Shown: positions 1 through 7,923 of the stretch, piece after piece
Position numbering within the stretch: the stretch's first letter is position 1
Layout of the letters: each line of letters starts with the position of its first letter
Assembly: GCF_003987495.1 (NCBI RefSeq)
Contig: NZ_NGJU01000005.1
Coordinates: forward strand, 83,841-147,840
DNA from: Vagococcus salmoninarum
Lineage (GTDB): Bacteria; Bacillota; Bacilli; Lactobacillales; Vagococcaceae
Length of the DNA: 64,000 nucleotides
Reading direction: 5' to 3'
Notes under the pieces: generated by a model
Told to the model about the DNA's origin: nothing
Seen by the model: only the letters and a program-made list of their open reading frames with translations
Databases searched by the model: none
Translations under genes and position numbers: made by a program

Positions 1-526
1 ACACAAGTGGGGCAACGCCTAAGCAGTAATACAACCAGGGATTGCCTAACTTGTTGGCTTGGGGTTGATTTAAGTAAACCGTTAACTGGTTACGATCCCG
101 TTTGCCAATTTTAGCTAGAACGTATTGAATCTTACTGCGAGCCTGATCATCCCCTTCGTAAAAATCAAGATACTCTTGAAATTCAGCAACCCCCTTGGAA
201 TCATTAGCAAAACTTCGTAACAATCGGTAGAGATTTTCTGCGCCCAAACTAGATTTTGTATTATTTAATAATTCAAAAACCCTTGCCATATCTAAATCAT
301 TCCAAGTAATGTCATCAATTTTAAAGTCACTCGGATGTTGTTCCTCATAATTTAGCCACGCCGCTTTTAGACTCTCTTCTTTATCAAAGCGGCTTCCTCT
401 AGGATGAATCCCCCACTCTTTCCTAATCTTTTCTTTTAATTTACGTTTTTCCCAACTCTGTATCCCTAGATATAAACAAAGACTTAATAGTAACATGCTA
501 GTAATTAGCAACCATTGTTTACTCAT
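1..526 (-). CDS. MutS-family membrane ATPase, N-terminal part
   Basis: Only the first 175 codons are in the window; the gene runs off the left edge, so the ATPase domain is not seen. The start is the ATG at 526, overlapping the end of tadA by 8 bases. Residues about 5-20 form one hydrophobic segment, followed by a basic stretch and then a region containing WNDLDMARVFELLNNT and LYRLLR. That pattern is typical of the N-terminal domain of the membrane-anchored MutS-like ATPases of Firmicutes, which are annotated as mismatch repair proteins but are distinct from MutS1 and MutS2. The family assignment is inferred from these motifs. The cellular role of this subfamily is not established. Confidence 0.6.
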   Translation of the reverse strand, partial: MSKQWLLITSMLLLSLCLYLGIQSWEKRKLKEKIRKEWGIHPRGSRFDKEESLKAAWLNYEEQHPSDFKIDDITWNDLDMARVFELLNNTKSSLGAENLYRLLRSFANDSKGVAEFQEYLDFYEGDDQARSKIQYVLAKIGKRDRNQLTVYLNQPQANKLGNPWLYYCLGVAPLV

Positions 527-1031
527 CAGCGAGTCGCCTTTTTTCAGCTTTTTTACGGGCCCGTAAGTCTTTAAAAAATTGGGTTAATAATTGCCCACAT
601 TCAACCTCTAAAATGCCAGCTTCCACATATGCTTGATGATTAAAGCGTTGATCTGTCAATAAATTCATCAAAGTTCCAGCTGTTCCCCCTTTAGGGTCAG
701 GGGCACCGTAATAAACTTCTTCAATCCGAGCCAAAATAATCGCACCGCTGCACATCGGGCATGGTTCTAAAGTCACGAAAAGCTGTGAGTTTGCGATACG
801 CCAACTATCTAAACCGGCGCAAGCTTCTTGAATGGCACTCATTTCAGCATGAGTTGTCGGATCGCCAGAAACTTCTCGACGATTATGGCCCCGGCCGATA
901 ATTTGACCCTCTTGCACAATGATTGCCCCAATTGGCACTTCACCAATCCTTTCGGCTTTCAACGCTTCTTGATAGGCTTCTTTCATAAATGCTTCTTTTT
1001 CCGCTAAAGTAAAACTTGTCACTTTTTCCAT
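519..1031 (-). CDS. tadA: tRNA-specific adenosine deaminase TadA
   Basis: Converts A34 to inosine in the wobble position of tRNA-Arg(ACG). The zinc and catalytic motifs of the cytidine-deaminase fold are complete: HAE at residues 61-63, with His61 as ligand and Glu63 as proton shuttle, and PCPMC with Cys91 and Cys94. VPIGAIIV and the HNRRE segment are also typical of TadA. The length of 170 residues is normal. The start is the ATG at 1031 with a GAGGAA SD 6 bases upstream. It lies 15 bases downstream of the signal peptidase gene and overlaps the next gene by 8 bases, so the three probably share a transcript. Confidence 0.95.
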   Translation of the reverse strand: MEKVTSFTLAEKEAFMKEAYQEALKAERIGEVPIGAIIVQEGQIIGRGHNRREVSGDPTTHAEMSAIQEACAGLDSWRIANSQLFVTLEPCPMCSGAIILARIEEVYYGAPDPKGGTAGTLMNLLTDQRFNHQAYVEAGILEVECGQLLTQFFKDLRARKKAEKRRLADE

Positions 1032-1046
1032 TATCGTTCCTCACTT

Positions 1047-1604
1047 TTAATCAATCTTACCAAAATCACTGATTGGCCAATACTTAAATTTCGCTTCTCC
1101 ACTAATCGCTTTTTTCGATATTAGACCAAATTCATTGCTGTCAAAAGAATGGGGGCGATTGTCTCCTAAGACAAAATAATAACCTTGGGGAATGTCACTA
1201 ATATTTAAATGGCTCTCTAAACTATAATCTTCGGTAAAGAGCTGACCTGGATCTAACTGGCTTTTGTAATTCTCTAAATAAGGCTCTGGGATTTCTTCGC
1301 CATTGATGTACAATAAATCAGCTTTATAAGCCACATGATCGCCTGGCAAACCGATTACTCGTTTGATGTACGTTTTAGTAGGATCAACTGGGGATTTAAA
1401 GCTGATAATATCAAAACGCTCAATCTTACTTTGTTTCACAGCCCAAAGTCGTTCGCCTGTGGCAAGAGTTGGCGCCATTGAAATACCTTCCACTCTCAAG
1501 GGAGTAAATAAAAAGACTCTAATTAACAAGACTACTAAGGCAATAATGATAAATTGAAGCAAATCGCCTTTAGTTAACTTCCCTTCAATACCTTTCTTCT
1601 TCAT
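1047..1604 (-). CDS. lepB: Signal peptidase I
   Basis: Membrane serine protease that removes signal peptides from secreted proteins. One N-terminal transmembrane helix (about residues 15-35) is followed at once by the catalytic serine in GISMAP (Ser42). The general-base lysine is in TYIKRVIGLPGD (Lys81). The C-terminal box GDNRPHSFDSNEFG is the conserved region near the end of the family. The length of 185 residues fits the short Gram-positive SipS type. The start ATG at 1604 has a GAGGAAA SD. Paralogues are common in this group, so this may not be the only signal peptidase of the cell. Confidence 0.93.
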   Translation of the reverse strand: MKKKGIEGKLTKGDLLQFIIIALVVLLIRVFLFTPLRVEGISMAPTLATGERLWAVKQSKIERFDIISFKSPVDPTKTYIKRVIGLPGDHVAYKADLLYINGEEIPEPYLENYKSQLDPGQLFTEDYSLESHLNISDIPQGYYFVLGDNRPHSFDSNEFGLISKKAISGEAKFKYWPISDFGKID

Positions 1605-1706
1605 TAATTTTCCTCTTTTCTCTGATTTGTTTTTTGTTCTGCCATTAAGTATACTATGAATAAATAGAATTTTACATAATTAATAGAGAGATAAATGGTG
1701 ATGAGA

Positions 1707-2570
1707 ATGGAAAAACAACAGTTACAGGAAATTTACAGTTTTGGTAACATGCTCCCGGCTCCAAAAGATCCCTCCCTTTATTTAAATATCCCGATTGAAA
1801 ATCAGTGGTTTGTTTTAGCTTTGGCAGAGTTAAGTGAGTCAGAAGTTAAACTTTTAACTCATTTATACGCTAATCAAAAAACCCTTACTGTTAATGAGCA
1901 ACAACACCCTTGGTATCGTTTTTTGTTTGAACAAAAGCCTTTGGAACAACCCACTGGTACTTACCGAATTATCCAATTTAATTTAATGAATCATGTCTCA
2001 AAAGTGGATCGTCAGGAGTGGCTAGAAGCCTTTGCTAGTATGTTTACCCATTTAGCAGACTACTTTTTCGTCACTGAAACTTACGGCCTCTTAGTTGAAG
2101 AAAAACAAGAAAACAACTACTCTTTAGAAGAGTTGGAAGGTATTTTACTGACCTTAGAAAGTGACTTTTTATGGAAAGGTAAAGCTTTTCTCGGTAGCTA
2201 TTTAACTGTTAGTGATGGCTTCCCCCGTTTTTTCCAAGAAGAGAAAAATATCTTCTTAACTGAATTGCCAACGATTAAAAGTCAATCAGCTTTTTCTTTG
2301 TCCCAAGTCGCCTTACATTATTTCACTAAAGAAGCCTTAGATCAAAGTCTAATTATGCAAATCTTTAGTAAAAAATTAACGATTGACGTTGAAATGACTG
2401 AAATTATTACAGTCCTTTGGCGAAACCAAGGAAATATTAGTTCGACAGCTAAAGAACTTTTTATGCATCGGAACACCCTCCAGTACCGCTTAGAGAAATA
2501 CCATGAGCAGACTGGTTTATCTTTAAAAAATATGGATGACTTAGTTCTTAGTTACTTATTAGTTGCCTAA
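1707..2570 (+). CDS. PucR/CdaR-type helix-turn-helix regulator
   Basis: Probable transcription regulator. The last 50 residues carry the HTH pattern of the PucR C-terminal domain: a run of small residues in GNISSTAKELFMHRNTLQYR followed by LEKYHEQTGLSLKNMDDLV. The first 230 residues match no ligand domain that I recognise. The frame opens at 1695, but the ATG at 1707 is preferred because GGTGATG just upstream looks like its SD; both starts are possible. It is a single gene, divergent from lepB, and ends in a strong bidirectional terminator. No target is evident from the neighbours. Confidence 0.7.
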   Translation: MEKQQLQEIYSFGNMLPAPKDPSLYLNIPIENQWFVLALAELSESEVKLLTHLYANQKTLTVNEQQHPWYRFLFEQKPLEQPTGTYRIIQFNLMNHVSKVDRQEWLEAFASMFTHLADYFFVTETYGLLVEEKQENNYSLEELEGILLTLESDFLWKGKAFLGSYLTVSDGFPRFFQEEKNIFLTELPTIKSQSAFSLSQVALHYFTKEALDQSLIMQIFSKKLTIDVEMTEIITVLWRNQGNISSTAKELFMHRNTLQYRLEKYHEQTGLSLKNMDDLVLSYLLVA

Positions 2571-2571
2571 A

Positions 2572-2607
2572 AAAAAAGAGTCGCCTCGAGGCAACTCTTT
2601 TTTTTAG
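2572..2607. terminator. Bidirectional terminator
   Basis: The stem AGAGTCGCCTCGAGGCAACTCT is flanked by an A run on the left and a T run on the right, so it can end both the plus-strand regulator and the minus-strand small membrane protein gene. The T run overlaps the last codons of the latter. Confidence 0.85.
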
Positions 2608-2939
2608 GCGAAGGATTCCACAAAATTAGCTAACATTCTTTTGACTTCTTCCGTCCCCTCCCGCACTGGATTACTAGTGACAGAAATTTTTTTCCGGCCT
2701 TCTTTAACTTTTCTTAAAATACTAACGACTGATTGAACTTCCGAATCTGATAAATCATCAACTATGTTCAATAACTTTTCACTGCCATCAAATTTTTCGT
2801 TAACAAATTGCTTCACAGTTTGACGATTTTTCGCTTGCTTAATTGTTTCAATTAACTTATCCGAGACAGTCAAAGCGACTGCACTGCCAATAATAGTTGC
2901 GGTACCGATTCCAAGTATGACTTTCATTGATTTTTTCAT
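2604..2939 (-). CDS. Small membrane-anchored protein of unknown function
   Basis: I do not recognise this 111-residue protein. Residues 6-28 form one hydrophobic helix (VILGIGTATIIGSAVALTVS), and the rest is a charged, probably helical soluble domain with no cysteine or obvious catalytic motif. A good SD (GAGGAGCTGAGAAA in the sense strand) precedes the ATG, and the codon use is like that of its neighbours, so it is very likely a real gene. It follows the Zn protease gene by about 60 bases in the same orientation and could be transcribed with it. Confidence 0.7.
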   Translation of the reverse strand: MKKSMKVILGIGTATIIGSAVALTVSDKLIETIKQAKNRQTVKQFVNEKFDGSEKLLNIVDDLSDSEVQSVVSILRKVKEGRKKISVTSNPVREGTEEVKRMLANFVESFA

Positions 2940-2998
2940 TTTCTCAGCTCCTCTAATTTATCTAGTTTTAGTATAACATTATTAGTCTTAATTACCCA

Positions 2999-3694
2999 TT
3001 AATCCCGTCTATTTCCAAAAATAATGATCAATCTTAACAATTGTAAAAAGACTGAAATTGCTGAGGCCACATAAGTTAAGGCAGCGGCAATCAAAACTTT
3101 TCGAGCCATGCCTAACTCTTCACTGTCTAAAACATTTTTCTCTTTTAAGATATTCAAGGCCCGACTTGAGGCATTAAATTCAACAGGTAATGTCACTAAT
3201 TGAAAAATCAAGGCCAAAGAGAAACAGACAATCCCAATATTGATTAAAAACTGCCCAAAGAAAACACCCGCCATAATTAAGGGGAAAGAAATTGTTGCCC
3301 CAATATTTGCCGCCGGCACTAAAAGCGAGCGTAACTTCAGTGGGAAATAATTAACTTGATCTTGAACTGCATGACCACACTCGTGAGCAGCCACTCCGAT
3401 TGCGGCAACAGACTGAGACTGAGCAGTGGCTTGAGATAGATTTAACGTTTTATTGCCTGAGTTGTAATTATCAGTTAAATCGCCACCGATTTCTTGAACC
3501 CGGACATCTCTAATCCCTGATTCAGCCAAAATAATATTTGCAACATCTGTTCCTGTATAGCCTTTTTTATTAGCGTATTCATCGTATTTCTTAAAAGTCG
3601 TTTTAACATAGTTTGAGGCTAAAAAAGACAACCCCATTCCGATAATAATTAAAATATACGTTGAGTCCCAGAATAAATTCATTGGTCCAAACAT
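2999..3694 (-). CDS. YugP-type membrane zinc metallopeptidase
   Basis: Integral membrane protease. The zinc motif HECGH lies in VAAHECGHAVQDQ, in mid-protein, and there are about four hydrophobic segments: one at the N-terminus (LFWDSTYILIIIGMGLSFLA), two after the active site and one at the C-terminus. The N-terminal region also contains the TGTDVANIIL segment typical of the family. The frame is open from 3709, but the GGGGGGAG immediately before the ATG at 3694 is a strong SD that falls inside the longer frame, so 3694 is chosen (231 residues). Substrates are not established for this family. Confidence 0.88.
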   Translation of the reverse strand: MFGPMNLFWDSTYILIIIGMGLSFLASNYVKTTFKKYDEYANKKGYTGTDVANIILAESGIRDVRVQEIGGDLTDNYNSGNKTLNLSQATAQSQSVAAIGVAAHECGHAVQDQVNYFPLKLRSLLVPAANIGATISFPLIMAGVFFGQFLINIGIVCFSLALIFQLVTLPVEFNASSRALNILKEKNVLDSEELGMARKVLIAAALTYVASAISVFLQLLRLIIIFGNRRD

Positions 3695-3794
3695 TGTTAC
3701 TCCCCCCATTTCTAATAATCGACTTCTCGTCTGATACTTTTAATTTTACCATGAGAATCTAACAATTACTTGAATAAAGTATGAAGCATTTAAG

Positions 3795-3882
3795 ATTAAA
3801 AAAAAGACTAAAAACTAACTATGGATACTAATCTGAAGTCTGGCTCTGATTATTATTCCTTGGTAAGTTTTTAGTCACTTTT
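3795..3882 (-). terminator. Terminator with long loop, downstream of the PhnA-like gene
   Basis: On the minus strand GACTAAAAACT near 3873 pairs with AGTTTTTAGTC near 3810, and eight T residues follow. About 45 bases separate the arms, and smaller pairings inside them are possible. It ends the PhnA-like gene. The long distance between arms is unusual for a simple terminator. Confidence 0.65.
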
Positions 3883-3893
3883 CAACTAAATAT

Positions 3894-4241
3894 TTAGATT
3901 TTTTTGACGAATTCTGATTTAAGTTTCATTTGCCCAAATCCGTCAATCCGACAATCAATGTCATGATCGGCATTATCTTTAGGATCAATTAAACGAATGT
4001 TTTTAATCGTTGTCCCTTGTTTAATCGCCGCTAAAAAGCCTTTAACTTTTAAGTCTTTGACGACTGAAACAGTATCACCTTCAGTTAAAACATTACCGTT
4101 AGTGTCTTTAACAACTAACCCAACTTCTTCTTCTAGTACTTCTTCACCAGACCATTCGTGGGCACATTCGGGACAAACGAATAAGTTACGATCCTCATAA
4201 GTATAAGTTGACTGACATTCTGGACAGCTTGGAATTGACAT
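3894..4241 (-). CDS. PhnA/YjdM family zinc-ribbon protein
   Basis: A small cytoplasmic protein of 115 residues. The N-terminus is a zinc ribbon with two CPEC knuckles (SCPECQSTY and [10 protein letters not shown]). The remainder is the PhnA domain, with [13 protein letters not shown] and [23 protein letters not shown]. The frame is open from 4277, but the ATG at 4241 has a correctly spaced AGGAG, so the upstream 12 codons are dropped. The name PhnA is historical: the family is not shown to be a phosphonoacetate hydrolase in general, and its function here is unknown. It stands alone, with its own promoter and terminator. Confidence 0.85.
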   Translation of the reverse strand: MSIPSCPECQSTYTYEDRNLFVCPECAHEWSGEEVLEEEVGLVVKDTNGNVLTEGDTVSVVKDLKVKGFLAAIKQGTTIKNIRLIDPKDNADHDIDCRIDGFGQMKLKSEFVKKI

Positions 4242-4335
4242 TTTTTTGCTCCTATCATTATATATTTCACTAAACATAGATTAGCATATTCAAAATAAAA
4301 AGCAAACACATTCTTGTTATTATATTACCCTTTAT

Positions 4336-4364
4336 ATAATAATCGACGGTTTGACTTCTTTCAA
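4336..4364 (-). promoter_or_regulatory. Promoter of the PhnA-like gene
   Basis: On the minus strand TTGAAA (4359-4364) and TATTAT (4336-4341) are separated by 17 bases. This is a near-consensus sigma-A promoter about 90 bases ahead of the start at 4241. Confidence 0.6.
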
Positions 4365-4570
4365 ATAAAGAACTTTTAATAATTTTCCAACTTATTACTA
4401 ATGTGTTCATCGTTAATTTCACTTATTTAATCACTTTTAACAAGATAAGTATCCTTAAAAACTTTTAAAACAGTTATTTTCTAGAAATTGATTTCTTTTT
4501 TCATAATATGGTTATTTAACACTTAAGCAACCATTTGAAATAATAATAAACAGTTCATTTAAAGTTTAAT

Positions 4571-4599
4571 TTTAACATTTTAGTTAAAAATGCTATACT
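4571..4599 (+). promoter_or_regulatory. Extended -10 promoter of the Mga-like operon
   Basis: TGCTATACT (TATACT at 4594-4599) is an extended -10 element. TTTAAC at 4571-4576, 17 bases upstream, is a weak -35. The start codon follows about 30 bases later. Confidence 0.55.
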
Positions 4600-4627
4600 A
4601 GTTAAGTAACTGTTAAAGGAGGTCCAA

Positions 4628-6130
4628 ATGAGAGAACTTTTAGACTCATCTACCAAAAGACGTTTAGAGATATTAGAACAACTAAACAGGTCTGCTGACT
4701 GGTTAAGTTCAAATGAACTTGCCAATACAAACAAAGCATCCCTAAGAACAATTAATAGTGATGTCCATTATTTAAAAGAAAATTGGTTTCCCCATCTAAT
4801 CATTGAGACTTCAAAGAAGAACGGTGTTCGTTTAAGTACGCCACCAAGTAGTCATGCATCGGTTGTATACAATAGTGTTATTGAAAATTCTGAAGCATTT
4901 CAACTATTAGAGAAAATATTTTTCAATCCTCATACAAACATTGAAGACTGGGAAGACGAAATGTTTATTAGTGAATCTTCCTTATACCGAATTGCTAATC
5001 AACTGACTAGTTCATTAACACACTATGGTTTAAATTTACAAAAACGACCATGTCGCGTCTCAAATCAAAACGAAATTTATGTTCGTTACTTTTATACAAC
5101 CTTTTTCTCAGAAGTCTACGGCATTCATGACTGGCCCTTTGCCCTTGATCGAAGAAAAACGGTTATTTTAGCGCGGGATATTTTCGTTAAATCTGGCTAT
5201 CAAGTCGATGAAGTCTTAATTATGAACCTAGCTTACGTTATGGCAGTGAGTCTGGAACGGATTAGTCAAGGTTTTTATTCAGAAATCTCTCATCCAGAGC
5301 GGATTACTAAAGAAATGCGCGACCCTTTTTACGAATTTGAAGAACAAATAAATTCTTTGATTTCAGTCTTAGACTTGTCTTTAAACGATAAGCTCTTAGA
5401 TGATTTGATTAACTCTATTTATTTCGTTAAGGCAATTATTATTGACCACGTTGATATTATTGCTTTAAAAAGTAAGTTAGCTGATTTTATTGAGTTAATC
5501 AAAGTTGCTTTAGATTTAGAAATTGATGATTTAAGCCGCCAAAACATTAAGAATGTTCTCACATTCATTTATCTCGAACATCTGACTTATCCTTTCGATG
5601 ATTATATGTTGTTTAATCGCTACGAATTTAACGGTACAGCCATTCGTAAAAATTTTCCTTCCTTCACTAAAGTCGTTGAAAAAGGCTTAGGGACGATGGA
5701 AGCAGAAATGGCTTTCCCTTGGCTATCCACTTTTAAAAATGAAGTGATTTACTGGGTCATGGTTAAATGGCGTCGCTTGCCAACAATTCTCGAAAATAAA
5801 AAAGAAAAAGCTTCCATGTTAGTCCTCAGCGATCTCGGTGAAGAACATGCTAACTTATTAGCAGAAATGATTGTTAAAAACTTCGGCACGAAAGTTAAAG
5901 TTGTTGCCTACCAAGAATCGGTTATCTTTTTAGAAGAGGCTGATCCAGCTATTTTTGAAGGTTACGACTATTACGTTACGACCTTCTTTAAAGATATCAT
6001 CCCTGAAGATAAGATCATCGTCGTTGACGCCATTCCTTCTGATCAAGATTGGGGTAAAATCCGTCGGGCAATTAATAAAATTAATCAAATTGACCCTGCC
6101 CTCTTAGATTATCTGAAAAAAAACAGTTAA
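4628..6130 (+). CDS. Mga-like PRD-containing transcription regulator
   Basis: A 500-residue regulator of the Mga/AtxA type. An N-terminal winged HTH (about residues 10-60, with RLEILEQLNRSADWLSSNEL and RTINSDVHYLKE) is followed by a second Mga helix-turn-helix region, a long helical PRD-like centre, and a C-terminal domain resembling a PTS EIIB fold (about residues 395-490, from ASMLVLSDLGEEH). Family members are global or virulence regulators that respond to sugar phosphotransfer, but no regulatory histidine is assigned here. The SD AAAGGAGG lies 5 bases before the ATG. The diguanylate cyclase gene starts 21 bases after the stop, so the two are probably one operon. Confidence 0.8.
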   Translation: MRELLDSSTKRRLEILEQLNRSADWLSSNELANTNKASLRTINSDVHYLKENWFPHLIIETSKKNGVRLSTPPSSHASVVYNSVIENSEAFQLLEKIFFNPHTNIEDWEDEMFISESSLYRIANQLTSSLTHYGLNLQKRPCRVSNQNEIYVRYFYTTFFSEVYGIHDWPFALDRRKTVILARDIFVKSGYQVDEVLIMNLAYVMAVSLERISQGFYSEISHPERITKEMRDPFYEFEEQINSLISVLDLSLNDKLLDDLINSIYFVKAIIIDHVDIIALKSKLADFIELIKVALDLEIDDLSRQNIKNVLTFIYLEHLTYPFDDYMLFNRYEFNGTAIRKNFPSFTKVVEKGLGTMEAEMAFPWLSTFKNEVIYWVMVKWRRLPTILENKKEKASMLVLSDLGEEHANLLAEMIVKNFGTKVKVVAYQESVIFLEEADPAIFEGYDYYVTTFFKDIIPEDKIIVVDAIPSDQDWGKIRRAINKINQIDPALLDYLKKNS

Positions 6131-6151
6131 CACTTTTAAGGAGGTCATCTC

Positions 6152-7330
6152 TTGATAAACTTAAGTAAGTATCTAACGATGGTTAATGCTGGTGTTATTA
6201 ATATCTCAATAATTATTGGCACCATCTTAACCTTTTATTTTATTTCCCTGTATTTAGCGACTAATAAAAATCGCACCAACTTATCTTTTGTTCCTAGTCA
6301 TTTAGTTCAACCGAAACGCCTAAGAACTGTGATTTTAGTGGGGTTCCTTCTTGGTTTTATTAGTTTTATCTTATCAATCAACCGAATTCCAATTTTAGGG
6401 GCTTCTAACGGTGTTGACATGCGTTACGTCATGATTTACTTTGCTGTAATATATGGCTCAGAATTATTAGGGGTTACGACGGCTAGTAGTTTAGTCATTC
6501 TAAAATACTTAAGCTACTTCGCTTCAACAAGTCCTATTCCTTTAATCGAATACATCAATAACGCTCTTTTTACTTTTTTGATTCTAATCTTAGGGATTTA
6601 TATTAAACGAAAAAAATTTCCAATATTTAAAACTCACATATTATTTTTAAGTGGCTTTATGATCACGCGTTTCTTAATGTTCAGTATTTATTTTCACCCA
6701 TTTTTACAGACAACTAAACTAACTGAATTTTTCTTGTATGTCCTGATTTATTCAGGGATCTTCTTACTGTCTACGTACATCATCAATGTAGCTATCTCAG
6801 TTTCCCAGTCTGTTCACGTTTATCGAACAGCTGCGGTCTATGACAGCTTAACGAATGTTTATAATAAAGAATCTTTTCATTTTTTCCTTGACTACGTCGC
6901 TAATACTAAGTCAACTTCAGCTAATTTATCTTTGTCCGTCATTGATATCGATGATTTCAAAGACATTAATGATAATTATGGACACCCGACTGGTGATGCC
7001 GCTTTATCTTACTTGAGTACTGTTTTAAAAAAATACCAAAGTGACTTTAAGCACTATATTTGTCGCATTGGCGGTGATGAATTTGCGATCATCCATAATG
7101 AAAGTCCGACTGAAGCAGAAGACTACTATCGCAAAGTCTTTTACGACATTAATAATTCGCCTTTAATAAAGAACGAGGAAGAAATTTTCTTAGAACTATC
7201 CGTTGGTTTAACTCACTTTAAAACCCAAGACAAACCTGTGGATAGTGAATTCGCTTTAAAGATGGCGGACGATGCTCTCTATCAAGCAAAAAAACGGGGA
7301 AAACGCCAATTAGTTATTACCCGAGCCTAA
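6152..7330 (+). CDS. Membrane diguanylate cyclase (GGDEF)
   Basis: Predicted to make cyclic di-GMP from two GTP. About six transmembrane segments fill residues 15-225 and form the sensor part. The GGDEF domain follows, with YDSLTNVYNKESF, the metal-binding DIDDFKDINDNYGH and an intact signature IGGDEF at about residues 307-311. The four residues where the inhibitory RxxD site would be read DFKH, so product inhibition through that site is probably absent. The start is TTG at 6152, fixed by AAGGAGG 7 bases upstream. There is no EAL or HD-GYP gene in the window. GGDEF proteins are uncommon in Lactobacillales. Confidence 0.88.
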   Translation: MINLSKYLTMVNAGVINISIIIGTILTFYFISLYLATNKNRTNLSFVPSHLVQPKRLRTVILVGFLLGFISFILSINRIPILGASNGVDMRYVMIYFAVIYGSELLGVTTASSLVILKYLSYFASTSPIPLIEYINNALFTFLILILGIYIKRKKFPIFKTHILFLSGFMITRFLMFSIYFHPFLQTTKLTEFFLYVLIYSGIFLLSTYIINVAISVSQSVHVYRTAAVYDSLTNVYNKESFHFFLDYVANTKSTSANLSLSVIDIDDFKDINDNYGHPTGDAALSYLSTVLKKYQSDFKHYICRIGGDEFAIIHNESPTEAEDYYRKVFYDINNSPLIKNEEEIFLELSVGLTHFKTQDKPVDSEFALKMADDALYQAKKRGKRQLVITRA

Positions 7331-7364
7331 AAAAGCTTAAATCCTTGAGGATTTAAGCTTTTTA
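7331..7364. terminator. Bidirectional terminator
   Basis: AAAGCTTAAATCC-TTGA-GGATTTAAGCTTT is a perfect hairpin with A and T runs on its two sides. It separates the cyclase gene from the convergent recombinase-like gene. Confidence 0.9.
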
Positions 7365-7365
7365 A

Positions 7366-7923
7366 TTATCTTTCTTGTGTATATTTATAGGCTGTTCCTA
7401 AAGAAATATTACATTCTTCAGCAATTTGACGTAGTGTGTATTTGTTGTTGTGGTATAAGAATTGAATTCTTTCAACTGTTTCTTCTGAAATTCTTGGACG
7501 TCCACCAATTCGACCATTACGACGAGCTTCTTCTAAACCACGAGAAGTTCTTTCACGAATAATCGCTTTTTCCATTTGTGCCATGTTTTTAATCATCGCT
7601 GTGTACGTTGCGTCATCAATTGAAGCCACGTCTGCTTCTTTTTCTAAAACAATTAAATCAATGCCTTTTTCATCTAACTCAGTAATAAACTCAGCTAATT
7701 GAATAATTGATTTACCTAAACATACTAATTCAAAAATTACTAATTTATCACCAGCTTCCATTGTTTCAATAGCAGCTTCTAATTCAACGTGTGGGTGTGT
7801 GACTGTTTTCAAACCATCTGTTTCTAAAACAATTTTGTCACAGCCGTGCTTGCCTAATTTTTCTAGTTGTGATGATAAGTACCCTTTGTCTTCTGTTGTA
7901 TATGCATATCCTACGATTGTCAT
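7366..7923 (-). CDS. Serine recombinase homologue with catalytic residues lost
   Basis: The 185-residue protein has the layout of gamma-delta resolvase and Hin: an N-terminal resolvase domain (about 1-137) and a C-terminal HTH (about 140-183, RISEETVERI and YTLRQIAEECNISLGTAYK). It aligns with resolvase almost without gaps, but the active-site positions have changed: Arg8 is Tyr, Ser10 is Thr, Arg45 is His, Arg68 is Cys, Arg71 is Lys and Arg119 is Lys. Glu118, Glu124 and Arg125 are kept. It is therefore unlikely to cut DNA and is more likely a DNA-binding regulator. No inverted-repeat-bound segment or transposase accompanies it. The start ATG at 7923 has a GGGGGAA SD. Confidence 0.85.
   Translation of the reverse strand: MTIVGYAYTTEDKGYLSSQLEKLGKHGCDKIVLETDGLKTVTHPHVELEAAIETMEAGDKLVIFELVCLGKSIIQLAEFITELDEKGIDLIVLEKEADVASIDDATYTAMIKNMAQMEKAIIRERTSRGLEEARRNGRIGGRPRISEETVERIQFLYHNNKYTLRQIAEECNISLGTAYKYTQER

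Larger units (their letters stand above)
4242..4627. other. 386-base intergenic region
   Basis: A very AT-rich gap between two divergent genes. It holds the minus-strand promoter of the PhnA-like gene on the left and the plus-strand promoter of the Mga-like regulator on the right. I see no RNA gene or convincing small reading frame in the 200 bases between them. A weak GGTT/AACC inverted repeat lies near 4509-4535. Confidence 0.5.

Noticed and set aside
7366-7923. Reading the serine recombinase as proof of an integrated mobile element
   Set aside because: The catalytic residues are gone and no attachment sites, transposase or cargo genes accompany it.
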